Assembly: GCA_029204225.1 (NCBI GenBank)
Contig: CM055097.1
Span: 11,114,619 to 11,178,618, forward strand
Reading direction: 5' to 3'
Source of the DNA: Diphasiastrum complanatum
Lineage: Eukaryota > Streptophyta > Lycopodiopsida > Lycopodiales > Lycopodiaceae
Length of the DNA: 64,000 bases
The notes under the pieces were generated by a model that worked only from the letters and a program-made list of their open reading frames with translations, was not told where the DNA came from and did no database searches. Of this stretch, positions 32,401 through 42,679 are shown in pieces; within the stretch, counting starts at the first letter, position 1, and each line of letters begins with the position of its first letter. Position numbers and translations under genes: made by a program.

Positions 32401-32501
32401 CAGGGGATTGTCCACGTGCCCCACCCAGTACCCCCGCATCACGCCCCCTTTCAGATGATGGCTGGTCAAAGTTTGCGAGGGAGACAGAGGCTGCTGCCTA
32501 G
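29489..32501 (+). pseudogene. hAT transposase, BED finger and DUF659 type, seven exons
   Basis: Exons 29489-30507, 30637-30860, 30950-31282, 31394-31603, 31693-31824, 31913-32095 and 32202-32501(-32801), all GT-AG with matching phases. Exon 1: zinc finger KWRCPFCRRQFTGNVSRVRA HLGG, an Ala/Pro/Ser-rich linker, then SIMADGWTDHRRHPLINVIV (first catalytic Asp). Exon 2: VVTDNASNCRGMGELLMADY and TPCVAHSLDLLL (second Asp). Exons 5-6: dimerisation block WWESYGAGQPDLRTLALQVL and ERNWSAFSLVHTNKRNCL with the expected acidic residue. It cuts and reinserts the element. One frameshift lies near 29990-30010, another near 31730-31755, and a TAG ends exon 7 early. Confidence 0.88.
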
Positions 32502-32801
32502 AGACAGATAGCGCAAAGACGACTCAGAGCATCACAGGCAGGCAGTTCCTCCCAGAGACCCCCCCGTGGCAAAGGGAGACCCCCATGCAGGAGTGTACCA
32601 CAGAGGGTTCCTTCCGGCAGACCCAGAGGCAGGCCAGCCAAGAGGGGACGCACCGATGATTTTTCTAGTCGTCTCTTGGCAGGCGTTGGCCCAGACCTAG
32701 AGGAGTCCCAGATGCCTCCAGCTCCGAGCCAGACTGTGTTTGACACCCCTGCAGATGCATCTGGCACGCAGAGGGATGATTTGTTTAGCGCAGACTTGTA
32801 G
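32499..32801 (+). pseudogene. hAT transposase C-terminal tail beyond a TAG, with AT-hook
   Basis: After TAG 32499-32501 the same frame stays open for about 100 codons to TAG 32799-32801. It is basic, with RPRGRPAKRGRTDD, an AT-hook core (RGRP flanked by basic residues), then an acidic end. A single CAG-to-TAG change would explain the early stop. The tail probably belonged to the protein. Confidence 0.7.
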
Positions 32802-32961
32802 ATACTGATACACATTTTAGCATCATGTACAGTGGCATCAGATGAGATGTATATATTCTTTTACAGTCTATTTGTGTCATGGCTAATTTATCGTGGTTGC
32901 TTACAAATGGTTAGCTCTGTGAAGTTTGAATGGTTAGTCAAAAATGGTTTGCTCCGTGCAA

Positions 32962-32963
<2 letters not shown>

Positions 32964-33027
<64 letters not shown>
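32964..33027 (+). repeat. (GA)n microsatellite
   Basis: About 30 GA units downstream of the transposase gene. Confidence 0.95.
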
Positions 33028-33028
<1 letters not shown>

Positions 33029-33082
33029 AGCACATCTGCATCTCATTCAAAACATATGCATCATGTTCAACCATTTAACATA

Positions 33083-33165
33083 AGACCCTAAACCCAACAC
33101 CCCAACAAATGGCACAGTTAACACAACACCCCAAACCCTAACAAATCACCCTAAACCCACAACCC
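33083..33165 (+). repeat. Degenerate telomere-like CCCTAAAC motifs
   Basis: GACCCTAAACCC, CCAAACCCTAAC and CACCCTAAACCC within 85 bp; a cleaner (CCCTAAA)3 is at 35835-35855. Not a telomere. Confidence 0.6.
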
Positions 33166-33331
33166 CACAGCCATAACCATCAAAACAAGCCACAAGCATA
33201 ATCATCATCCATAAACATCATCAACCCCACCCACGTCCTCATTGTGTCGTAGGCATTGCACCACAGGTATGTGCAGATTCAACATCAAACTGCACTTTCG
33301 CAGCATACACTTAAACCTGCGTAGAATGTAT

Positions 33332-33610
33332 CAATGGTCCAGGAATACAGGCGCGGGGTTTCGTGGAGCAGGTACGTACTCAAGGGACCGAGCCTGGCTC
33401 GATTCGGGTGTCGTCCGGTCAAAATGGCCGTTCGACGAGACAGAGACGCAATAAGGTCACGTGAAATGGACTACTTTTGCAACTCTCTGTCCGACGGCCT
33501 AGTTTTTCCAAACGGGCTTCGTTTCGGGTGCCGTCCATTTCGGCCAACCGACAACCTCGCCAGGAACCTGTGGGAGCAGACAGGACGAGGAACGGACGGA
33601 CGGCCTGTAG
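33332..33610 (+). repeat. hAT internal module 1
   Basis: Unit starting TGGTCCAGGAATA and containing GACCGAGCCTGGCTCGATTC and GTCAAAATGGCCGTTCGACG. Related units start near 35226, 35334 (partial) and 35899 in the same orientation. The GGTCAAAATGGCCG core resembles GGGCCAAAATGGCCGCGTCC at the left terminus of the element. Confidence 0.8.
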
Positions 33611-33744
33611 TGAATGAAATAGTTTTGCATGAGTAATTAGTAAGTCATATAAGTTCGACCGGGGGGAAACTGATCACATCAGACAAGACACAGTACTGTG
33701 TAGAATCGTGAGGACAGAGGTAGCTATACCTCTTGTAGGATGGT

Positions 33745-35150
33745 CGGTCATGTGGTTCCCTGTAGTGAATGGCATAGTTCTGCTGACGATTCACTCTGCT
33801 GGTGTCCATTAACTTCTGGAGTTCAAAATTGTGAACAGCAGTTTTTCCACAGTTGTTTTCATCAAGCCATGGAATTGAGGACGCACACCACACAAGCCCA
33901 TCAAGGGCCAACGGCTAGCAAACAAACGGCGAAAAGAAGGACATCAAATACACTGTTGAGCAAGATTCTTCTGATGATGAAGAGGACAACCCTTCAGTTA
34001 GCCAGGAAGAAAGTTCGATCTCTTCCACAACTGGCGAGTGCAACAGACGTACTGAAGCTGCTTGGTTACCGACGGGAATGGTGTAAATGAAAGCCAATTA
34101 GAGCGGGTTTTTCAATCTGTACAGAGTTTAGGGTTCAATTATGCTGGCTTTATATTGTTTTATGATTTAGGTTTTGGCTTCACCGCCCGTTTCCTGAACT
34201 CGGACACCCAACGAAGCAGTATATGCCAGGCAATGTTCACTACCCTTCCATCTGGACATTTGGCCAGGAAGCCTTGCAAGAAAGCAATGGTCAACAATGT
34301 CTTTCCAATGCATGCAGACAAAAGGAGTGGTTGCGTCGCCCTTACGTACTCCTGGATTTTGCCACGCCATTAATTGCTCCGTTTTCGACTTCACGCCAAA
34401 CGTTTTTCGTGAGCCTTCAGAGTCAGCACCCATTGGTTTTTGATCAGTGGATCAGAAACGGGTGTTGTCTCTGTCGGCTCACCAAAAACGGTTCATGTGG
34501 AGTCGAAAACAGAGCAATTGGTGATGTGGCAAGATTCGGGAACACGTACTGGCGTCAAAACCACTTCGACCATCTCCATGTACTGGAAGGACATTGTTGA
34601 CCATTGCTTTCTTACAAAGCGTCCTGGCCAAACATCCAGATGAAAGGGTATTGATCATTGTCTGATCTATGCTGCTTCCTTGGGTGTCTGAATTCAGGAA
34701 ATGGCTATTGAAGCCCATAAAATTTCCTTTCAAACTGTGTTCTTATTGCAAAACATGCTTTAACTGGCTTTCACTCACACCGTCCCTGTCATATACCAAG
34801 CAACTTCAATACTTCTGTCACACCTCAGACTTATGTCTGGCACACTGAAGGCTTGTACTCCTCATCATCAGCAGAATCTTGCTCAACAGTATCTTTGGTA
34901 TCCTCCTTCTGGTCGTTTGTTCCCCAAACCCTAGACCCAAACCAAACAAAAGGCCAACATTTTAGCGCGTTTTGAGGTGTTTGTGTGGTCCCCGTCCCCG
35001 ATTCCGTAGCGCGATGAAAACAACTACAACAAAACTGCTGCTAACAGTGGTGAACGGTCGTCAGAACCGTGCCATTCACTACAGAGAGTGAATGGTCACC
35101 AGAAGAGTGGATGGTCATCATAACTGTGTCGTTCACTACAGGGAACGAGA
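33745..35150. repeat. Imperfect palindrome of 1.4 kb, centre near 34448
   Basis: Left arm 33745-34447 is the reverse complement of 34449-35150 with roughly three quarters identity judged by eye. Checkpoints: TTCCCTGTAGTGAA at 33756 against TTCACTACAGGGAA near 35133; GTTGAGCAAGATTC at 33956 against its complement near 34880; AGACATTGTTGACCATTGC on either side of the centre. There is almost no spacer. Each arm carries a 65-88 codon open frame (minus 34167-34433, plus 34440-34643) including WKDIVDHCFL, of unknown function. Confidence 0.82.
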
Positions 35151-35631
35151 AGACCTACTGGCGCTTGACGACGAGGGACCCTTTCCCGGACCATGGCCAG
35201 TTGTTCTGCGATGAAGTTAATGGTCTAGGAATAGAGTCCACTGGTTCGTGGAGCGGGTACGTACTCAGGGGACCGAGCCTGGCCCGATTCGGGCATCGTC
35301 CAGTCAAAATGGCCGTTCGACGGGTTAGAAACGCGTGGAGCGGGTACGTACTCAGGGGACCAAGCCTGGCCCGATTCGGGCATCGTCCGGTCAAAATGGC
35401 CATTTGACGGGTTAGAAACGCAATTAGGTCAATCCAAATGGACTAGTTTTGCAGCTATCCGTCCGACGGTCCCGTTTCTCCAGGCACTACAGGGAGTGAA
35501 TGGTCACCAGTGGAGTGGATGGTCATCATAATTGTGTCGTTCACTACCGGGAACCAGAAGACCTACTGGCTAGCCCGACGACGAGGGACCCTGTCCCGGA
35601 CCATGGGAAGTTGTTTTGCGGTGAAGTTAAT
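35082..35631 (+). repeat. Direct duplication of about 140 bp
   Basis: GTGAATGGTCACCAG... to ...GAAGTTAAT at about 35087-35222 is repeated at about 35496-35631, bracketing two copies of the hAT module. Confidence 0.8.
35226..35480 (+). repeat. hAT internal modules 2 and 3
   Basis: Module core GTACGTACTCAGGGGACC(A/G)AGCCTGG occurs at 35257 and again at 35345, followed each time by GTCAAAATGGCC. Confidence 0.85.
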
Positions 35632-35834
35632 TCCAATCCGTTGCGTTTCCTCGCCCACGCCAGCTCGGTCAGGGGGGAGCAGGTCTGAGGACTGTGATGG
35701 CACGTAGCTGCAGCTCCGGTAGTCGCCCCATTATCTCTCGCTGGCTCTCGTGAAATCCTCCTTCTAGCTTCCGTTCGTTGTGTCGGCGGACATCTACCAA
35801 GACATGCTCTGACTAGTTGCCCACGTGACGTCGA

Positions 35835-35855
35835 CCCTAAACCCTAAACCCTAAA
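35835..35855 (+). repeat. Interstitial telomere-type repeat (CCCTAAA)3
   Basis: Three tandem CCCTAAA units, the standard plant telomere unit, in the non-coding half of the hAT element. Confidence 0.85.
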
Positions 35856-35898
35856 TCTATCTCATCACATAGGCCATGGTACTATGCAGAACGCATCA

Positions 35899-36200
35899 TC
35901 GGTCCAGGAATAAAGTCCACAGGTTCGTGATTCCGATACGAACCCCAAGGGATCGAGCCTGGCTCGATTCGGGTATTGTCCGATCAAAATGGCCCTTCGA
36001 CTGGAGAGAACCGTAATTAGGTCAAGCGAAATGGACTGGTTTTGCAACTCTCCGTCTGACGGCCCTGTTTCTCCAAACGGGATCCGTTTCGGGTGCCGTC
36101 TGTTTCGGCCAGTGGACAACCTCGATATGAACCTGTGGGAACAAACAGGATGAGGAAACGATCGACGGTCGGACCGCATCGTCCGTGCGAAGTTCGACGT
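35899..36200 (+). repeat. hAT internal module 4
   Basis: CGGTCCAGGAATAAAGTCC, GATCGAGCCTGGCTCGATTC, GATCAAAATGGCC and GGTGCCGTCTGTTTCGGCC correspond in order to module 1. Confidence 0.8.
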
Positions 36201-36405
36201 TAAACATGGCTTCAGGGACACTTTGTTCAGTCGGGACCTGAAAACTGGGAGATGTTTCGGAGCCCCCATGCTGGTACGCAAAATTTCGACATCGTATTGT
36301 AGCAAGTTGGAGTAGTGCCATAACTAATTAGTAAGTTGTTGAAGTTCATCCAGGAAGAAACCGATCCCCTAAACCGAGTCACAGTAGTGTATAGCTTGTC
36401 ACTCT

Positions 36406-36465
36406 TCTGGTGAGCCCTAATTTCCCCCAGAGACTTCTGCTCCTGAGAGCTTGTCACTCTTCTGG
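36406..36465 (+). repeat. Short direct repeat
   Basis: GCTTGTCACTCTTCTGGTGAGC occurs at about 36397 and again at about 36448. Confidence 0.75.
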
Positions 36466-36954
36466 TGAGCATTCACCTTTCCCCAATCCTCTGGCGAGCA
36501 TTCACTTCTAAACCTTGGGGCAGTAATATGTTTGCCATACAAACCTTCACTCGAAACCACTCTCAGATCTTTCTTTGCCGCTTTTTTGGAGCTTAGTTCC
36601 CAATGAAGGTTCGTAATAATTTATGAACTGCTCACTGGCCATGGTTGTTTAGTAATACTGAGGTTATGAGAGGCATGGCCCAGTGGTTAGGTCTATTGCA
36701 AATATTTTTGCAAATTTTTTTGGAAATTTTTTCGGTACTGTTTTCCTATTTTTTAACAGGAGGGGTTAGGTGGGTGACAGTCACCCTCTGATAATTAATT
36801 CCGGGGGAAAAATAGGGGCCATACAATGTTTTTATTTTGCTTTTGGGATTGGGGGCAGTGTAGGCAGGTGCCTGTATTTTTTTTTTTTTTTTGAAAAAAA
36901 CGTTTGAAAAAAATTGGACGCGTCCGTGTCCGCGTCCGCCATCCGCTTCCTTAG

Positions 36955-36964
36955 GTCTGTTACA
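36955..36964 (+). repeat. Right target-site duplication of hAT element
   Basis: GTCTGTTACA, identical to 28798-28807. Confidence 0.8.
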
Positions 36965-37847
36965 ATGAATAATAAACCCTCATGCAAATCTTTTACTAAC
37001 CTATTTGCCTATGAGGTAGGGCAAGTTTGGTCACGTTATTATTTTTTTTTATTTTTAACATTTGGGTTGCTCAATAAGTGAAAATTTAGATCATTTTGAT
37101 TACATTCAAAATCAAAATGCCTTAAATCTTAAGGATTTAGATTGCGCAAATAATTCAGGTGCACCCCACAAGGGCCACCATATGCCCCCAAAAAATAAAC
37201 TATACAATTGTCTAAGTCCTAACATGTTGGTTTTCGTTTGATAAATACATTCTCATTACAAAAGTAATCATTCAATAAGCATTGTGAAACCTTTGATACC
37301 ACTACAGTACTCCAATAACATTATTTTCATAACTTAAAAATTGGCATTCAGGTTGCTATCACATAGAGATGACAGTAAGTGCAAGTTGGCAATTTTTCCA
37401 ATCTATTGGCTAAGAATGGTGCACCTACTTTACGACTTTCACATGAAATCTCTTTGATGGTAACGTGGCATACTAGGTGGTGCATTTAGTGCACCGCGTG
37501 GGGAAATAGAGTATTTTAAAGATTCATACAGTCCCCCATATACTTACATCATGAAGCTAATTTCTCAAGACTTAAGGCTGAAATTCTCTCTCCATTCCAA
37601 ATCAAGCTTGTGGCCCACTATTATGTCCCTTACTAAACTAGGCTAGTTAATTCCTAACGTTGAGTTAGAAAATCCTGATGAGGTTAGGTACTAGTTGGAA
37701 GTCAATTGAAGATAACTAGTAATAGAGTTGGAGTTGATTGTTACTAGACAACAAATGCATGAATGCTAGGAGTGGGAGATACTTTACATGCATGTCTGTG
37801 GTAGCCAAGGCTCATGCCTATATACACTAGAGATGGAACATCTTGTC
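36965..37847 (+). other. No recognisable gene
   Basis: AT-rich sequence between the hAT element and the small LTR element; no domains or repeats recognised. Confidence 0.6.
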
Positions 37848-38139
37848 TGTTAGAAATAAAACAGTGTATTGCCAACTTTACTGGCTAATAAAGTGTAATG
37901 GATGGGCCTGCATGCCTTGAAGTTACTATGTTAGGAAAATAAGCCAAAGTGCCTAATGGTTCCAAGTCAATTAAATGTTCTTCATAATGTGAATAGGGTC
38001 ATCAAGTAAGGAGGCATAACTTCCTCCTGTTCTCCCTCTCTCAGATTCATGATTCCTCATTGTATTGTGCATTTTTCTTGAATACAAGCATTGTGAGTTC
38101 TCTCGTTGTCTCTCTTATCTACTATGGCTTGAATTTGCT
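37848..38139 (+). repeat. 5' LTR of small element
   Basis: Shares GCCAACTTTACTGGCTA, TTCCTCATTGTATTGTGCAT and GGCTTGAATTTGCT with 39901-40194. Confidence 0.88.
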
Positions 38140-39900
38140 GTCAGAGCAAAAAATGGCAAACACCACTATTGATCCAAGTGTGCAGTAGTTTCTGCTTTTA
38201 TGTAGAGAGATTATTGTAATAATTAGAGATATGTACATCTCTAGACATATATTGCTTGTTAAGTCAAAGTGAAGGATGCACATCGAGTGTGAGAAGCAAA
38301 AATTGGTGCTTGTCGCTCGTCTCTAGTGTATGTGTTTCTTGTCAGAGACTAATTGGTGAAAGTTCTTGTAATGGTGAAAAGATCCATTAGCAAGAAAATC
38401 AGATTCACAAAAAGTGAAGCATGTCGTGGGAGCGCGCTGCCTTGCTAAGAAGCATGTATGACGTGAAGAGCAGGCAGCCGTGAAGCACTTGTACCTTTCT
38501 GATCGTTTAAAATTAAACAGCGATCTTAAAGAGAGTTGCATTCACATGCTAATAGCCTTTTCCTACAAAGAAATCTCTACTAGGTGTGTCGTCATTAAGC
38601 CCACCCTCCTATAGGATTGAACTGTTTCAAAGTTGCAAAATCAGAGAGGCTGTCTGCCACATTGAGGCCGTAATGATGGGTCAAACAGATGTCGTCTGAA
38701 GTGGTAGAGGGCTTGTTTGAAGCCCGTTGGCAGGTTCCTAGTGTGAAGGAATCTGATTGCATCCTTTCTTTCTTGAAAGATCACATTTGAGAAGTTTGTG
38801 AGTGTTGCAGGCTCTGGGATGGATAAAGATGTGGAAATCCAGTCTTCTCAGCCCATGAAATCTGACAAGCCATTGATTAAATCGATGGAGGATTTATGAT
38901 AACTTCTCATTTGTCCCATGGGAAAGGAAGGTGATGGCTGGATGAGGAAGACGACCCATGAAGATGGATGCACGAGCTCTATTTTTCAGAGGTGTACAAA
39001 AAGTGCAAGAGGCAATATTTGTGAGAAACTCGAGTTCAAAGCAAGCGAAGGGGCCACCTTTGATTTTGCAGCATTCTGATTGAAGATTGCTGTGAAGGAC
39101 TGTCATGAAATGGCCTATTATTCAATGGTATCTTTCAAGCCTTATGTCACTTACTTTTAGAATTGACTTGTTAAGTGATGCTTATGAAAAACTGAAATGT
39201 CTGTGGGCTCTGAAGTTCCAAAGTGACGCTAAGATTCTTTAAAGCAAACTTCAAAAAGTATTCAAAGATGTACAAGGCCATCTGATTTCAAGATGTGATG
39301 CTTGATCTGGAGTTTTGAAGCTCACTGTCAAAAAGTGGTGGAGCTTTCAGACTTTCGGAAAATGGTATTTTTTTGAAGTTCTGAAGTTTTCAGAATCTTG
39401 AACATTGACAACTTTCAGAGAGATCAACTGGTATCGGATTAGCAAAGATCTGATAGAGACAGATTCTTTGATACCAAGTCAGGAATCAGTGGAAATGTGG
39501 TGTGCCCATTTTCAAAGGACTGGAGGTATGCATCCAAAGTTCGGTGGCAGTTTGAGTATTTCTACATGTGGCCAATCTATTGTGCAATACAATAAATTTC
39601 AGCAAATGGAAATGTGATATTTTTCCTTAAAGAGGGAGTGGCAACCTTATTAAAGAGCATTCATCCATAATGTAACCTTGGGAACGTGTTGGTTGTGTAA
39701 AAGAGCACGATAGATTTACCTAGTAGGACAATTGATGTTCGTCAGTGTATGTAAATATGAAAATACATAGATCCTGATATACACAAGATGAGGAGGTTGA
39801 AATCATGTATTGAATTTGTGTAGAGAAATCATGCTTTAATAGTTTTCCTTAAAAGGCATGATATTAATGCTCCACTAAAGTTGTCATCAAGGGAGGGTGG

Positions 39901-40194
39901 TGTTAGACATAATACATTGTAATGCCAACTTTACTGGCTAGTAGTAGTAATGGGCTTTGTGTGCCTTGAAGTTATTATGTTAGGAAAAGAAGCCACAACG
40001 CCTTAATGGTTCTAAGTCAATTAAATGCTCTTTATAATGTGAACAGGGTCACCGAGTAAGAGGTTATTTGTGAGGAGGCATAACCTCTCTCTCTCTCTCT
40101 CTCTATCTCATAATTCCTCATTGTATTGTGCATTGTTCTCGAATACAAGCATTGTGAGTTCTCTCTTCTCTCTCTACTATGGCTTGAATTTGCT
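39901..40194 (+). repeat. 3' LTR of small element
   Basis: Follows a polypurine tract; has an expanded TC run (40085-40106) absent from the other LTR. Confidence 0.88.
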
Positions 40195-40883
40195 ATATGC
40201 TTTGATTTCAACATTGTCACCTATTGATCAATCACTCTAAGCTTGGACTTTGTCACAAGTTCTCGAGGGTTTCCAGTCTTGGACGAGGCAACACTATGAG
40301 TGGGTTGGTTGGACAATAGATTTTCTTACATCCATGAGAAGATTGTTGGTTATGGAAGTGTGGTGGCAATAACAAGTGATCATTGGAAAAACAAGCTTGT
40401 TGATTGCAAAGGCTATGAACAACATTTATGAAGCCTCACTAAAATCAAAATCGCAAAGCTCATTAATATCAAATTTTCTTGAGTATTGGTGTGTTGGATT
40501 AGTGATCACAAATGAGACTTGTTTGCTTAATTTGATGGTCAAAAATCCACCATATTTCATCATTGAAAGTACTTAATCACGGTCATGTTTTAAATGCATG
40601 TCAAATAGCTATGATGTGTAGTAGTTCATGGGTGGGTCATCAGTGCGTTATCTCAAAAACTTTTCGACCAATGTCATGGCCAATAATGCTAATCACAAAT
40701 GAAATTGCGAGTTCTAAACAATAGTGTTTGTGTCGACATGAGATTGAGACCAGCCATAATAATCTAGCGAACATTGTTGTGATGGAGAATGACCTATGGG
40801 ATATTGTCACAAGTGACGAGACATGTCCACTCTTTAATGAGGATAGAAGAAAATTTGAATTGCTCAAACTTTTTTTTAATTAA

Positions 40884-41740
40884 TTGGCGAAATGTATCAT
40901 AATTCTTTATACACTGAGGAAATTGTTTGAGATAGTCCATACTTCCTGCCTTCTCTTTCTAAAGACAAATCTACACATGATGATTATGAATGATAAGAGT
41001 ACAATAGTAGAACATTTGCTCAATGTGGAAAAAATTAGTGACCAACTAGTTGCAATTGGTAAAGTGATAAATGATCGAGAAATAGTGCCATTGACATTGA
41101 ATAGCTTGTCGGGACAACTATGAAAAATTTGTCACAAACATTTTCAGAGGAGATACTCTACCTACCTATGATGAGCTAATGGTGTTGTTGCTTTAGGAGG
41201 AACAAATGAGAGAATATTTTAGCTATTGTAATCAAGAGTTTGATCAAGTAGTTGCAATTAGAGGACGTACCTACCATAGATGCAAAACATTTTAAGAAAA
41301 AGTGAAAATAAAAGAAGAGTTGATTTTGTGAAATTGATTGAAAGAGAAAACTTTTAGAATTGACAAGGTGGCGAGAAACAACAATTCAATCGATAGAAAT
41401 CCGACGAATGTTGCTATTGTCACAAGACATAACATGGTGTTCTTGGATGCAACAAGAAACAATTTGACTCAAGGTAATGAAAAGCCAAATGGCAAGTAGG
41501 TCATTGTGTAGACCAACATCATCAAGAGGATGATGATCTAGATTACCAAGACTTTCATTTCTTCCTACTTTGGTATCAAGTGATGATTATCATAATACAT
41601 GGTACATCAATAATGGTGTCACAAAACATATAATTTCTCACCATGCATGATTTACTAAGTTTAGTCCAATTTAGAATGGAGTTGAATAATATTAAGTTGA
41701 TGACAACTAGTAAAAAGTGTAGGTGCAATTTATATAAAAT
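40884..41740 (+). pseudogene. Copia gag, zinc knuckle and protease remnant
   Basis: Gag of the UBN2 type: MNDKSTIVEHLLNVEKISDQ, LVAIGKVINDREIVPLTLNS and LPTYDELMVLLL with EEQMREYF. Near 41405-41460 it reads CCYCHKT, stop, HGVLGCNKK, a CX2CX4HX4C zinc knuckle with a stop at the X4 part. Near 41600-41680 it reads WYINNGVTKHIISHHA, matching WYIDSGASKHMT of copia protease with the catalytic Asp replaced by Asn. Non-functional. Confidence 0.8.
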
Positions 41741-41838
41741 TGTCAAATGAAAAAATCAAAAGAATCGGTATGTTATGTATTTTTCGAGTTTGAAGAACAA
41801 CCTATTGTCAGTAGATCCTTGAGAGGAGGACTTTATAG

Positions 41839-41851
41839 TGGTATCAGAGCC
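41839..41851 (+). other. tRNA-Met type primer-binding site without an LTR
   Basis: TGGTATCAGAGCC on the plus strand. No clear LTR end precedes it and no gag follows, so it is probably a remnant leader. Confidence 0.55.
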
Positions 41852-42679
41852 AAAGCTAAGCAGTGTTTTCGCTGGGGGAGTACTCAAGTGGGAGCCAAGA
41901 GTTTGAAGTGGATCTTCGTGTTGGGGTCCTAATATTTTGACTTCTTGCAAGCTAAAGTTCTGTGCAAAGACTTGGTGTGTGTTTCATGTTTCTCTTCCCG
42001 TGAGTCACCACTTTTCGAGAGAGATCAATTGTGTGGTAAGTGCACTACCAAGTTTGCAATTCGTTGGTTATTATATGCACTTGAATGGTGATTTAGGAAG
42101 GGATTTTGATTCACTTCTTGCATTTAGTTTTTTTGTTACTTTTTTCCCGTTTGCTTTTTGGATGATAGACAATTTTCAGCCTTCCAAAAGCTTAAATTTT
42201 AGGCTTTTAAAAAACTAGATTTGATGAGTACTTGTAGCCAAAGCAACCACTTTTTTTTTTTTTTTGGATTAGAGGGATTGAATGCTATTTCTGTTCTTGT
42301 ATGGTACTTGTTGGAATCACTTCATACCTATTCAATTGGATTGATTGATTGTGGGTTGCAAGTTATTATGTTTCGCTCGATTTTTTCAGTAAGTTCCAGT
42401 TAGTAAAGCTTTCATGAAAGCAGTAAGAAAACTTTTTATATAAGCGAAACTTTTTGGTAAAATCAGCAGCTTAATTCCAATGTTTCTTACTATTTTAGTA
42501 GAAGTTGTCTAGAAGTTAGAAGTTTTACAATTGTAGGTTGCATAAAGCTTAGACAAGTTAATGCATGGAACATTGTTGAAGATAAATCTTTTTATTTTTG
42601 TAAGGTTGTAAACTAAATATTAACAGAATACAAATCACCAACCTCTGAAATACTTTTGCAATCAAAATGATCTGATAGG
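41852..42679 (+). other. No recognisable gene
   Basis: T-rich sequence; a few 60-90 codon frames without family resemblance. Confidence 0.6.

Larger units (their letters stand above)
28808..36954 (+). mobile_element. hAT DNA transposon, about 8.1 kb
   Basis: Bounded by the 10-bp duplication GTCTGTTACA. Both ends carry GC-rich subterminal DNA with the palindrome GGACGCGTCC (left several times in 28865-28990, right at 36917). The left half encodes a seven-exon transposase (29489-32801). The right half is non-coding with a 1.4 kb palindrome and repeated modules. Terminal inverted repeats are short and imperfect. Two frameshifts and a TAG in the transposase suggest recent loss of activity. Confidence 0.82.
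37848..40194 (+). mobile_element. Small LTR retrotransposon without recognisable genes (2.3 kb)
   Basis: LTRs 37848-38139 and 39901-40194 (both start TGTTAGA and end GAATTTGCT) flank 1.76 kb. A degraded primer-binding site (GTCAGAGCAAA) follows the left LTR and AAGGGAGGGTGG precedes the right LTR. The internal region starts with a possible ATGGCAAACACC gag start but soon meets stops; no RT or integrase was found. It looks like a non-autonomous or fully decayed element. No clear target duplication. Confidence 0.82.

Noticed and set aside
33083-33165. CCCTAAAC motifs as a chromosome end
   Set aside because: Few, degenerate and embedded in a transposon with normal sequence on both sides.
41839-41851. 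TGGTATCAGAGCC as part of a tRNA gene
   Set aside because: It is only the tRNA 3' end complement used as a primer site; no cloverleaf surrounds it. No tRNA or rRNA gene was recognised anywhere in the window.
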